Shown here piece by piece: positions 53,150 through 64,000 of a stretch of 64,000 nt of DNA. The DNA lies in the NCBI GenBank assembly GCA_963565915.1, contig OY751488.1, positions 1,550,001 through 1,614,000 of the forward strand, given 5' to 3'. The position numbers and the translations under genes are program-made. Within the stretch, counting starts at the first letter, position 1. Every line of letters starts with the position of its first letter. Origin of the DNA: Entoloma clypeatum. Its lineage: Eukaryota > Basidiomycota > Agaricomycetes > Agaricales > Entolomataceae. A model generated the notes under the pieces. That model was not told the origin of the DNA, did no database searches, and worked only from the letters and a program-made list of their open reading frames with translations.

Positions 53150-55490
53150 GTGTCTGACTTACATCTCCGCTTATCTCCAATTCTTCTCCGAAAGCCGCCC
53201 TTGTGGACTCCGGCTCTACTCCTCCCTGTATACTTTTCCTCCAGTGAATATATGGCCATTACAGCCTATGTGACTCCGCTCGATTCCTCCTGTTCTATGG
53301 TTCATGGATACAACTGGCTCACCTGCTACAATCCTATGATTGACTGGGTATTGGGCAGTATTACTTTCTGTCCACAGCTCTTGAGGGACTCTCCAACCTT
53401 GACGTCTTCTGCCAGGTCAGCTCTGCTACCTCCGCAGACCTCTCCCGATACTCCTCCGGACATTGTTCCGAATATTGCATTGATAAATGCAGTCGCATTT
53501 GTGCGCGCTTGCAAACTTCCGTGTGCCCAATCTTTCCGAATTCACCTCTCCGACCACACGATCTCTGCCCAATCCACTTCCATGTCTGAGGAACCTCCGG
53601 ACCTCTCCCATATCCCAGAGGAATATCATGATTTTGATGTTTTTAGCAAGACAAAAGCAGACACCCTCGCTCCACATCGTCTGTATGATGTCTGCATTGA
53701 GTTAGAAGACGGATCGACTCCCCCTATTGGCCCTATGTACTCCATTTCACAATCCAAACTATCTGCCCTGCGAAACTTCATAGACGAACATTTGGCCATT
53801 GGTTTCATTTGCCCCTCTCACTCTCCGAATGGTGCTCTGGTCCTCTTTGTCCGAAAGAAGGACGGTTTCCTCCGCCTGTGCGTCGACTATCGGGGCCTGA
53901 ACAAAGTTACCAAGAAGGATCACTACCCTCTTCCGCTCATCTCCGACCTCCCTTCCTCTGCTGGAAAAGCGCATGTTTATACCACTCTTGATCTCTGGCA
54001 TGCATATCATCTTGTCCGCATTGCCGACAGAGATGAATGGATAACCGCTTTCCGCACTTGTTACAGATCATTTGAATGGCTTGTTATGCCTTTTGGACTA
54101 TCCAACGCCCCTGCCGCTTTTCAGCGATTTGTGAATGATATCTTCAGTGACCTCCTCGATGTTACAGTGGTGGTCTACCTCGACGACATTCTCATTTACT
54201 CCGATGACCCCGCCAAGAACCCAAATGATGTCAAGGAAGTTCTCCGACGTCTCTGAAAGAACGGACTCTACGTCCACTCCGACAAGTGTGAATTTTCTGT
54301 CAACACAGTCGAATATCTTGGTTTCATCCTTTCTCCCTCCAGTCTCCGCATGTCCGAAACCAAGGTGAAGACCATCCAAGAGTGGCCTGAACCTCGAAAA
54401 GTGAAGGACGTACAGTCTTTCCGGGGATTTGCGAATTTCTATTGACGTTTCATTCACGGTTATTCAGACATTGTTGTTCTGCTCACCTGACTCACCCAGA
54501 AGGGTAATCTGTTCCATTTCTCCGACTCCGCACAGAGTGCGTTCAACAAGTTGAAACTCGCTTTTACCAAAGCACTGGTCCTCACTCATTGGATTCCTGA
54601 TCGACCTATTATCATCGAGACGGACGCACTTGGTGTTAGGAGATACACCCAGTAGTGTTCCACTCCCGCACCTTCACCACCCTGGAACTCAACTACGACA
54701 CACATGACAAGGAGTTACTTGCTATCCATGAAGCATTCAAGGTATGGTGACATTACCTTGAAGGCTCCGCTGCTCCAATCGATGTTGTCACGGACCACAA
54801 GAACCTGGAGTACTTCGCCACTACAAAGGTTCTCACCCACCGACAGGCCCGGTGGTCCGAGTTCCTCTCTCAGTTCAACCTCTTGATTCGCTTCCGCCCC
54901 AGACGTCTTGGTACCAAGCCGGACTCTTTGACTAGACGATGGGACATCTATCCCAAAGAGGGGAATAGCGACTATGCATTGGTAAATCCAAGCAACTTCC
55001 AACCAGTCTTTTCCCAAGAACAGCTGTCCACATCTCTCCAAGCTACGGAGTTGTTCACCCCTGTTTTCCGCGCCACTGTCATAATGGACATTGAAGAGTT
55101 GCACTCCAACATCCTCTGTTCACTCCCATCCGACCCAATCTATGCCAACCATCTCAAGGAGCCCAAACCACACTGGTCCGTAGACTCCGACGGTTTCCTC
55201 CATCATAGTGGTCGCATTTATGTCCCCGACTCTGATAACCTCTGGCTCCACATCCTCCACAACAAGCATGACCATATTCTCTCCAGACACCCCGGACAGA
55301 ACAAGACAGTTAGTCTCATTCAACAAGATTATACTTGGCCTGGTGTTTGAGACTTTGTCAAAAAGTACTGCAAATCCTGCACCACTTGCATGCACTCTAA
55401 ACCTCACCACCACAATCGGAAGTACAGTAAACCCTCCGACTGTTGCCATTCTGCTCTGCGGACGGATGCAGCTCCAACCGTCAGAAGGGA
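53150..55490 (+). pseudogene. pol: Gypsy-B Pol (protease remnant, RT, RNase H, start of integrase)
   Basis: Order: protease remnant up to MVHGYNWLTCYNPMIDW; RT (LCVDYRGLNKVTKKDHYPLP, MPFGLSNAPAAFQRFVND, active site YLDDILIYS); RNase H (IIETDALG, DHKNLEYF-like HKNLEYFATTK in another frame); integrase zinc region (HDHILSRHPGQNK, CKSCTTCMHSK). Internal stops at 54254, 54443, 54488, 54749 and 55348 each sit where relatives have arginine and each is one C-to-T from CGA. Frameshifts occur near 54640. Ends abruptly near 55490. Confidence 0.85.
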
Positions 55491-55550
55491 TTTGATGACC
55501 TCCGCTATGCTATCCTCTAGAACGCCATTGCGGATGCCCTGTTGGACCTT

Positions 55551-56830
55551 CTAGAGGACATCGCGCTCCTCACCTTGAGTGGCTACTCTCTGAGTGGCCC
55601 GTATGGCAAACAGCTCCAGTCGGAGTAGGACTATGTCCTCATTGTCCCGTGAGCCATCTCCGTGGTCCGCCCGACACAACAGTGCGTCAGACTTCCCCAT
55701 CGACTTGCCCAGTCGATGGTGCATCTTGAAATCAAAATGCGCTAGGTATAGAGACCACTGCGCTTGTCGCCGATTGAGCTTCTGGGCAGTCATGAAGTAT
55801 TCGAGGTTTTTGTGGTCGGTCCAAATTTCCACCATCTTCTCTGCTCCTTCAAGGAAGTGTCGCCATTCCTCCAGCACATGGATTACGGCCAGCATCTCCT
55901 TGTCATGAATTTTGTAGTTGCGTTCCACTGGGCTAAGGCTTTTGGAATAAAACATGACAGGGTGCCACTTACCGTCCTCCGACGGTTGGGACAGTACCGC
56001 TCCAGTCGCGAAGTCAGAGCCATCTGCTTCAACTCGCCACTCCTTGCTGTGGTCGGGCAGGACAAGTATCAGAGTGGAGGTGATCCTCCGCTTCAGACCT
56101 CCGAAGGCCCCTGCTTCCTTGTCGCCCCAGGACCATACACAGCCCTTGGTTGTGAGTCGGAACAGAGGACGCGCGATGTCGGAGAACCCTTGGATGAAAC
56201 GACAATAGAAGTTAGTGAATCCAAGGAAGGACTGTACCTCCCACACGTTAGTCAGAGTTGGCCACTCCGACACTCCGGCGACCTTGACGGGTTCCATTTC
56301 CACATGTCCTTTCTCGATAATAAGGCCAAGGTATTCAATCTGTGTCTGTTCAAATTCACACTTCTCTGGTTTGAGATACAATCTGTGTTGTCAGAGCCAC
56401 TCTAATACTATGTGTGTGATCCTCCGATGCTCCAACAGGTCTGACGTAAAGATGAGAATATTGTCGAGGTAAACACATACACCACCTTCAGTAATAAGAT
56501 CTTGTAGGATATCGTTCATCATAGTCTGAAAGGTTGAAGGACTATTAGTGAGTAAGAACATTACAAGGGGTTCGAAGAGTCCCTGATTTGTCCAAAAGGC
56601 CACTTTCCATTTGTCTCTGGGCTTGATTTGGACATTATTGTAGCCCCATTGGATATTGAGCTTGGTGAAGTATTGAGCGTTCTGAAGTTTGTTGACTAGT
56701 TCAGAGATGAGCGGAAGAGGGTACTTGTTTTTGATAGTCTTGGAGTTGAGCAATCAATAATCCTGAATGAGTCGGAGGAATCATCCTTCTTCTTGATGAA
56801 AAAGACCAGAGAGGCCATCGGAGATTTTGA
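55551..56830 (-). pseudogene. pol: Gypsy-C reverse transcriptase and RNase H
   Basis: RT text LNSKTIKNKYPLPLISELV, TKLNIQWGYNNVQIK, MNDILQDLITEG and YLDNILIF, where the second catalytic aspartate of YxDD is asparagine. Then YLKPEKCEFEQTQIEYLG, the thumb, and RNase H (EADGSDFATGAVLSQ, YKIHDKEMLAVIHVLEEW, TDHKNLEYFM). Stops near 56750 and 56395 fit CGA-to-TGA; a frameshift lies near 56795. Sequence ends after RVATQGEERDVL, before integrase. Confidence 0.84.
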
Positions 56831-56833
56831 AGG

Positions 56834-57961
56834 TCAGATCTGACCAGTGGCCAGATTTTCTTCCAAGAATGCATCGAGTTCCTTCTGTTCCTTTGGAGCA
56901 AGTGGATACAGCTTGCAACCTGTCGGAGTTGCATCGGGGATCAGCTCAATGGCATGGTCCCATACGTGTTCCTCTGGCAGATTGTTGAAGGAGGTTTTGG
57001 AAAATACATCTTCAAAATCATGTAAGTGATTAGGTACAGAATCGTGAAAAGACTTGGGTTTTTGATTTTGGAGGAACACCTCTGATAGGCACTGCGAGGT
57101 AGTTGATGATGCTTGAACAAATTCCGATGTCGGAGGTAAGGCTCCGATGAAGAGGCGATCTCCCTCTTCAAACTCATCTTCCTCCTCCGCATCGTCTTCC
57201 AACGGCTCATCCGATGATTGTTCTTCGTCCTCACTTACATCTTCCACCCAAGGGCCTCGCGGGGCTTCCTCTGCTAATCCAGCATCTGGCATCGGACCCA
57301 TCTGACAAGTGCGGATGTGTGCCTGCTCAAATTTGCGGACCTTTCGCTCCTGAATGGCCTCCTGATGGAAAGTCCGACAGCGAGCAGGACACCGACTTAT
57401 TCTCACCTCCCCAGAGGTCCAATCTACCTCAGGATTGTGCTCCTTGAGCCATGTGAATCCAAGTACAATATCCTGCTTTCCCAGTCCAGTTACAGCAAGC
57501 TGGGTCCGCTCTGTGTGATCCTGATATCGGAGTATAACGTCCAGGACCTCCGATATTGCTCCGGTGTCGTTTGGAGTACCATCGACATTGTAGACAGGGA
57601 TTGCACGTTGTAGCCTTCGGGTACTGAGTCGATGTTTCTCTACCAGGGAGCAGTCAATGAAGGAGCCAGTCACTCCGCTATCGAGAAGAGCCTTTCGTGA
57701 AAGGGTATCCTTGGTGTCCGTTGTCTCCAGAACAACATCTAGTTCAATAGCGTTGTCGGAGCCGTCGGAGGCCAGGATGTATTTTTTTGGAAGTTGTCGT
57801 TCCCATTTCCGGAGTCGGGGTCGGACAACTTTCGGAGTTGGGGTAGGTGTGACTGAGGGTTCATTCTGCACTGAGTCATAGGGAGAAGAAGTAAAATCTG
57901 ATTCGTCTATAGACAAGGAAGCATAGCAATTGCTATTGGACAAGGAGGGCACACCATTCAC
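56834..57961 (-). pseudogene. pol: Gypsy-C protease and linker
   Basis: A 375-residue open frame with retropepsin-like KALLDSGVTGSFIDCSLV, IVLGFTWLKEHNPEVDW, an acidic linker (EDEEQSSDEPLEDDAEEEDE), and the RT entry region LPEEHVWDHAIELIPDATP. It ends at a stop (56834) inside the RT N-terminus. Open frame, but the rest of Pol is broken, so it belongs to a dead element. Confidence 0.82.
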
Positions 57962-58079
57962 TCATTGTTGGGGGAAAAATCCTCTTGTTTGTCTTCCGCT
58001 TGCTCCAACGCTCCAGCAACGTCAGAGGTAGACCCCACTGCATCTTTAGCGGCTAGTTGGTCCATCATGTACTCCTCCT

Positions 58080-59127
58080 GTTTGTCTGACATCATGAATC
58101 AGCCGTTGAATCAGAGCAGACACTTGCGACTGAAATGACCAGTTTTACCACATCTGAAGCATACATTGGCGTTCTTACCCCTGATGCGAGAGGCATCAAT
58201 ATCCATCGCATTGGGGTTGCGGATGGTCGGAGTCAGAGCAATGACTGTCGGAGGTGCACATGGAATATAGGGGATGAAAGGTTGGGGAAATACAGATCCT
58301 GCTGCTGCCTTTGGTGCAGTCGGAGCAGTGCAGAAAGGGTTCGGGTGTGTCAGAACTGTGGACTTGAAAGCTTTATTGGCGATTCTATTATCATTGTTGA
58401 CTTGTGCGGCTGCATACCAGGCATCCAGGTTGTCATCCGCGGGTCGTCTGAAAGTTAGTGTCGCAATTTCGGATTGGATGTCGGATTGGAGGCCATGTCA
58501 GAACTTAAGTACTATGTTCGTTCCTTCGGTGTACCCAGCCTTTTTGACATAATCTTTGAAGTCATCAATGTAAGCCTCCACATCTTGACTACCTTGGTAA
58601 TAGGCTTCTCCCTCAAGAATGAGCCATGCATCTTGTTCTTTGTTTTTCGGAGTGAACTCCGTGATGAATGTGGTTTGGAACTGCACCCAGGTCTGGTGGC
58701 ACGGAGCTCCGGTCCGACGCTCTTGTTAGATTACATGGTCAGCAAAATGTGCAGCGCGTTCACTCTTCATGAAGGAAAGTGCCCAATAGATCCTAGCATG
58801 ATCGTCTGCAAACGGTTCTGGAACCAGTCCCATATACAGTTCGCAAGAATTAAGAAAAGTCCAACCAGTGGTATGTGCTCCATCGAAGTCCGATGGAGTT
58901 GTGGGTTTGGCCCAACGCACACCTGGATTGGCAGGTGCAATCAGGGCTGGCGGGGAGGCCAGAACTGGGGCCTCCACTGGAGGGGGAATCGGGTTGGGGT
59001 TGGAAATGGGAACAGGTGGAATAGTGGCACCGATAAGTTGTTCGAGTTGAGCGGTAATGTTGGTGAGGGTCTGGCGGTGTTCCTGGAACTCACGTTCAAG
59101 CGCAGCAAGACGTTTGGGGTCATCCAT
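58080..59127 (-). pseudogene. gag: Gypsy-C Gag
   Basis: Starts MDDPKRLAALEREFQEHR at 59127 (coiled-coil-like), then a proline-rich segment and the capsid text KPTTPSDFDGAHTTGWTFLN. A TAA at 58726 interrupts; the frame goes on with FQTTFITEFTPKNKEQDAW and QDVEAYIDDFKDYVKKAGY. A zinc knuckle CFRCGKTGHFSRKC lies near 58110-58150, followed by two TGA codons (58100 region) at positions where relatives have arginine. Confidence 0.82.
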
Positions 59128-59775
59128 TTCTACGTGCAATATGGAGTCACCAGTTACAGAGTGGTAGGCAGAATGGTGGGAAGAGGGATTGGAAGGGGTG
59201 TCAGATGTACCAGAATCGGAGGAGGGCGGACTCGAGTCTGTGTCGTCAACTCCGAAGTGCGGAATGGCTTCAACGGTACAATTTGTACCCGGTCCATTTA
59301 GAGAGAACTTTCTACTGTAAGGGCAACCTTACGATCCAACAACTCCGAAGCGCTCCGAAGCGACTCCGACATCGGACGACTTGCAAGGGAAATCCAAAGT
59401 TGAATTAGACTCTACAAAGTACAATACGAGGCGTACCTTGCAAGGGAAATCCAAAGAGAAAGTTCTGAGGATTCTCTTGCAGGCTAGACAGCTATATAGA
59501 TGATGAGAATTGGAAATGAGGAGAGAAATGTTGAAATACAACAAAGATTGGGAGTAGGGATGGGAATGGAATATGTAAATCAGAAGCGTGCATGTGGTGG
59601 TATAAATCATTGCTCTGATGTGCACTCCGATGCAGAGGACGGGTCGGAAGTGTCAGAGGTCGGAGGTGTTGAAGGATAGATGGAAACAAAAGGAAACATA
59701 AAGTATAGTAATATAAATAATAGATGTACCACAACGGTTGGAGGGTCGGAGGATGGGTCGGAGGTGTCGGATGTT

Positions 59776-61340
59776 ACGGACTCTATGGTATGAGGACCAC
59801 GTCATATCTTTTACTTATCGGCCCGACTCGGATGTATGGTAGCTGTCTGGATCGACTTGAATTTGAATCATCTTTCTATAGCTAGCTTCAAAACTGCTAT
59901 TTATGGCTATATTTGTATAAATACACATCTGACTCCTTTTTTCAAAGCAATCTCTTTCTCCTCCCACATGATCTTGATCCGAACAAAACTGATCATTTCA
60001 TCAAATGCTTATATAATCATTGAATATTTGTCATTTCACCAAGTCACATGACCAAACAAATGCCACTTTTGAACCCAGCTCATGAAATGGATCCTGATAG
60101 CATATTACTCCAACACTCTACCTAATATTGTTGAGCATTGCCCATTTAAGAAACATTTTGCTGCCATGCAAAAAGATGGATGAATGAATGAACAATGGTG
60201 CTAACTTGTGAAATGAGAAAGAATGAGTCTTGATGTATTTGTTTTTGATATTTTCTATGTATTTAATCTCCAAACTTGAGATAATAATTTAAACCTCACT
60301 TTTCAATATTTTTATACAATGTTATATAAATATATTGTATTTATATTCAAAAGATACTGTGACAATCTGATTTTCATATATTTTCAATATTATTCTGCTC
60401 AATATTTAATAGAGTTTCTTGGAGTATTTAAAGAATTATTCAAATAATAGCAAAACCTTTGTTTACAATATTCTATCAACACTATATAGTATAGTTAATG
60501 TATATCCAAAGTAATATAAGAAAAATAATTTCAGTTTATTCAAGAATATTTTCTTGATATTTTTTCAATTGATATGCTCTACAATATTTGGTTTTGATTT
60601 TGATTTCTTCTCAATACTTTTGATTAAAGTACACAAATACAACTTGAAAAAATAATAAATATATATTGAAATCTTGCTTTTTAATAAGATATAAATATTC
60701 ATCTTTACAATATTCATAGAACATTCAAAACTTACAATCAAAGATACTTAAGAAATATATCATAAAAATATCGTATGTCAAGTTTATCAAATCTTTTAGA
60801 TATTTAAGCATGGGATATGCATGTCTGCCTTCATCATCATTGTTTCATATGATGCTCGAAACTATTGTATAAGAATCATACATAATATCTAAATAGCATA
60901 TAAAAAGTACAGTAAATCTCAATTCAAGTCCTTTTCAGATATTGTTGTCTATAGTAGTGTGACATTTGTATTTAATACTTGCAAGATTTTTCTAATACTT
61001 TTTGAATAGTTCAGCCCTAAGTATCTTTCACTGCATCCAGTGTATTCATCTAAGTCCTTGGGCTTGATTTGAATGGTCTGAGTAGATTTACACACAATGT
61101 TACAATGGTATATATACAGTACATATAGACTACAGTGGTTGTGGAAGGGAGGAAGTAAGAAAAGGTTGTTTTTGTGTTTGAGAAAACCCATGATGATGCC
61201 CTGTTGATCATGATTTACAGTGTGCCATTGTTTTGATCCATCATTTCAGAATTCTACCTACATAGCTCATATATTTAACTGGTTATATGCTTCCTATTAG
61301 CTTCTAAGTATCTCTACATAAGTTACAAACTATTTTTAGG
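59776..61340. other. AT-rich interval, no gene seen
   Basis: Strongly AT-rich (most from 60240 to 60960), with many ATATT, AATATT and TTTCAATA words and no open frame over 80 codons. Could be decayed repeat DNA, a scaffold-attachment-like or centromere-proximal tract; nothing allows a choice. Confidence 0.6.
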
Positions 61341-61564
61341 ACTTACAGTGCCACGGATTGGGCATTGAAGGTGCGAGTTTCAACGACGCGCATTGCTCGG
61401 CATTGATGCCAAGCACTCTTGGCAATTGCCGAAAGTCAAACCATACATAAGTCAACAGCCAGCCCAACATTCCCACACTTTTTTTATTCCCCACCTTCAC
61501 TCCACCCAGCCACTTTCCCCCCCCTCAATGCCCACCCCTCGTGCACAACGACCCTCTATAGCAC

Positions 61565-61720
61565 CCAATGGGGTCGACTAACACCCAACGGCCATGACTC
61601 ATGCCCAACGGCTCCCTCTAACGCCCAATGGCGTCCACTCGCGCCCAACGGCGTCCACTCATGCCCAACGGCATCCACTCATGCCCAACGACCGCAACTC
61701 ACGCCCAACAGCATCCTAAA
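61565..61720. repeat. Degenerate 20-bp minisatellite
   Basis: Consecutive units near GCCCAACGGCGTCCACTCAT, roughly 20 bp, with looser copies out to about 61500 and 61830. Similar units (TCCAACGGCCGTCTCTCATG) occur at about 26000, 35 kb away. Confidence 0.75.
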
Positions 61721-62129
61721 GTGACCTCCAACTCGTGTGCAATGCCCTCCCTTCGCGCGCATCACCCTTCCTTTCTGCCTAACGCCCTCCAACTTGCGCC
61801 AACGCCCCCGTTTCGCGCACAACACATTTTCTTCTGGCTGCAATGGGAATGTAGTGCCAACATGAGCTCAAACTTCCAGGACTGGATGTGAAAGTGTCAT
61901 ATAATCCGGGAGCTGTGGTAGCAGTATATGGCCATGTGATCTCGCATGCGGTAGATTTTTTACAGGAAGGAGAGAAGGGGGATAGGCTTTGCTTTGCATG
62001 GTACATGTGAAACAATGTACGGGAGCGGCTTGGGAAGGCAGAAGGAGGATATTCAACTGTTGACAATGTTGTGATTTAGATGTTGTGATTAGAATAGGAA
62101 TTATCAGTGCAAGGGGAGGTATGAGGTGT

Positions 62130-63105
62130 GTCGATCAATGTAAGGTGGCTGATCCCGCACTGCCATTCTGCTTGTTGACAGGATCGGCCACCTTTGGTTA
62201 ATGTGTCATAATCCAAGGACTGTGGTTGAGGCTCACCTTCACTTACAGCAATGTACTAATGTTTAAAACTGAGGGTTGCCTTCAATTAATGCCAACCTCC
62301 AGTTGTTTGGATTGTATGAGACATTGGTCCAACTCCAACTGACCGGTTCACCAAGATTAATTAGTATATCGCTTTTATGGAAAGTCAACATCAGTTCTTG
62401 GATTCTGACATATTAACCAAAGGCGGCTGATCCTGTCGACAAGCGGAACGGCAGTGCGGAATCAGCCATTTGATGTGAATGTGTCATAATCCAAGAACCT
62501 CACATTGGTCTCACTTTAAATTGAAGGGAAGTCTCAACTTTAGTTCTTGGATTATGATATATTAAGGTATAATGTTATGAGATGACATTAACTTGAGGTG
62601 GCTGATCCCGCACTGCTGTTCTGCTTGTCGACAGATAGATATATTGAGCTGTAAATGAGGTTGATCAACATTATTATATAGCCAGAAAGCAAATGAGTTT
62701 GATCAACACTATTATATAGCCCTAATTGAAAGCAAGTGTCAGATTTTAATTTTATGAGACAATATTAACCTGAGGTGGCCAATCCTGCACTGCCATTCCA
62801 CTTGTCAATGGATAGATACATCGAGCTGTAAATGAGTTTGATCAACACTATTATGTAGTCATAATTGAAAGCAAGTGTCAACTTATAATGCTAACTCATT
62901 TACAGCTCAATGTATCTATCCATCGACAAGCGGAATGGCAGTGCAGGATCGGCCACCTCAAGTTAATGTCATCTCATAGCATTATAAGTTGACACTTGCT
63001 TTCAATTAGGGCTATACAATAGTGTTGCTCAAACTCATTTACAGATCAATGTATCTATCCATCGACAAGCAGAATGGCAGTGCAGGATCAGCCACCTCAT
63101 GTCAT
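62130..63105. repeat. Cluster of fold-back repeats
   Basis: At least six copies of a 35-40 bp core (GGTGGCTGATCC, GCACTGCCATTC, GCTTGTCGACAGG) in both orientations: near 62143, 62405 (inverted), 62597, 62773, 62930 (inverted) and 63060 (inverted). They are linked by shared arms such as TTTGATCAACACTATTAT and GTGTCATAATCCAAG. Arms at 62773-62890 and 62880-62975 and onward are inverted and can form long hairpins. No coding. Confidence 0.8.
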
Positions 63106-63107
63106 TG

Positions 63108-64000
63108 TCTCATATACTCAGTGCCATGTGATCGGATCAATTGAAGCAGATTCACTGTGTTATCCCATACTCGATTTCCTTTCTGCAAATGTGACAGCTG
63201 TCCATTTAAACGATTCGCAAACCCAAGTCTTGCAAAACTTGTCCAATACTTTGTCTCATTGCAAAACAAATGAAGAACGAGATAAAGTGGTAACATTATT
63301 AAGAACAGAGCAGAAAAAGCTTGGCAACCGACCTATGATTGAATATATTTTGAATCATATGCCCACCCTCAACTTTCTTTCCCAATTGTTGATCTTGGAT
63401 CACTTTGCTTCGTCAATGCATTTGGATGACAGAAAGAACAGCACTGGTGGCCTTCTTCTAGCCTACTTCAATGGTCTTATGACCATTTTCAAATTTATTG
63501 TCTCAGACTATGAAATGGTGCCTTATGAAGCAGACAACCCCACCCTCTACAAAAAGGAAATGGACCGCTATACAGAACAACAGCACACACTTCCATCACT
63601 TCCATCACGACTCACAAACTTTCTGCTTGATCACTTTGATGAGGCCTATAAAGCACATTTTCTGGAATCAGAACATGATTCATTTGGATTGGATCATAGT
63701 GATGTTTGGAACAAGGTCATTGAAGAGTATAACGATGATGTTATAAACAATCTTCCACTGCTTGAGGATAGTAGAAACAACTGGACCGATCATGAAATAC
63801 AGATATATGGAGGGCTGAAAAACAGGCTGCAATATGTCCAACAAGCTGGAATGTTCATGTTGAATGAACCATTCATAATTCCGATAGTTGGAACCAAGAG
63901 TGCCTTACTCTGCCGGAGCTGGTTATATGATTTTTCTCAGATGATTGATGCTATCGCATGGCCATTACATTGGGTGAGTGATATTTTAGTTGTCATGATC
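63108..64000 (+). CDS. Unrecognised protein gene, partial, running off the window
   Basis: One frame stays open from about 63108 to the window end (about 297 codons) although no ATG starts it early: SYTQCHVIGSIEADSLCYPI, KKLGNRPMIEYILNHMPTLN, LLILDHFASSMHLDDRKNST, GGLLLAYFNGLMTIFKFIVS, NFLLDHFDEAYKAHFLESEH, GLKNRLQYVQQAGMFMLNEP, WLYDFSQMIDAIAWPLHW. It looks like real globular protein rich in L, F and H. An intron may begin at GTGAGT (63974). The 5' exons are missing or lie in the repeats to the left. I do not recognise the family; transposon-linked mushroom proteins of the DUF6589 kind come to mind but this is not shown. Confidence 0.5.

Larger units (their letters stand above)
51170..55500 (+). 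mobile_element. Gypsy-B: decayed Ty3/Gypsy retrotransposon, truncated
   Basis: Begins at a TG directly after Copia-C coding sequence, so it probably inserted into Copia-C. 51170-51880 is the likely LTR plus leader, with many CTCCG words. Gag and Pol follow. The element stops in the integrase zinc region near 55500; no 3' LTR is seen. Confidence 0.75.
55551..59775 (-). mobile_element. Gypsy-C: decayed Ty3/Gypsy retrotransposon
   Basis: Gag from 59127, then protease, RT and RNase H to 55551, with no integrase. 59140-59775 upstream of gag is probably leader and LTR (CGGAG-rich, with a 20-bp direct repeat at 59380 and 59437); the outer edge is not defined. Different from Gypsy-B in sequence but it shares the CTCCG word bias. 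It meets Gypsy-B tail to tail at about 55500-55550. Confidence 0.75.

Noticed and set aside
53150..55490. TGA recoded as arginine or tryptophan in these elements
   Set aside because: Host genes here end in TGA (chromatin reader, RPC25), and Copia-1 has CGA where Copia-2 has TGA, so mutation is simpler.

Overview
The window looks like a transposon-rich stretch of an agaricomycete (mushroom-forming basidiomycete) genome. The evidence is short introns (about 45-80 bp) with GTRNGT donors, host genes of families typical of these fungi (a DUF6534 seven-helix membrane protein, a secreted GMC oxidoreductase, a two-domain trypsin-like protease family), and abundant Gypsy and Copia retrotransposons. 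Host genes end in TGA and TAA, so the code is standard.

1-24598 is one very large minus-strand Gypsy retrotransposon (Gypsy-A) carrying two nested Copia insertions with exact 5-bp target duplications. Copia-1 (159-5905, +) lies in the Gypsy-A 3' LTR and has intact gag and pol. Copia-2 (15979-21744, -) lies in gag and has a broken pol. Gypsy-A gag-pol (minus strand, 23.2 to 10.8 kb) has a textbook -1 frameshift heptamer, several nonsense codons, a frameshift and a missing RNase H region. Between integrase and the 3' LTR it carries two antisense, intron-containing genes (7141-8783 and 9488-10840) whose frames are intact after splicing; the first has a Zn2Cys6-like cysteine cluster. The element is also studded with the palindrome TCGCGA (about 36 by eye in 13.1 kb of element sequence, none seen in the Copias). 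Antisense DNA-binding candidate plus dispersed palindrome is the most novel pattern here.

24.6-30.1 kb holds low-complexity repeats and a dead trypsin-like protease gene broken by a frameshift, a 1.5-kb insertion with palindromic ends, and a nonsense codon. 30.1-48.7 kb is the gene-bearing island: an NTO1/BRPF-type chromatin reader (EPL-like, PHD, extended PHD, bromodomain, PWWP), a GMC oxidoreductase, tRNA-Ile(AAU), mannose-6-phosphate isomerase, a class V PLP enzyme, a DUF6534 membrane protein with an 11-nt microexon, and the 3' part of RNA polymerase III subunit RPC25 running into a 200-N gap.

48.9-59.8 kb is a second transposon graveyard: a Tc1-like element, a Copia fragment, and two decayed Gypsy elements (B on +, C on -) meeting tail to tail. 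59.8-63.1 kb is AT-rich DNA, a minisatellite and a cluster of fold-back repeats. 63.1-64.0 kb starts an unrecognised gene that leaves the window. Across the transposons, stops mostly fit CGA-to-TGA change, and LTR pairs differ largely at CpG, pointing to CpG deamination as the main decay process.
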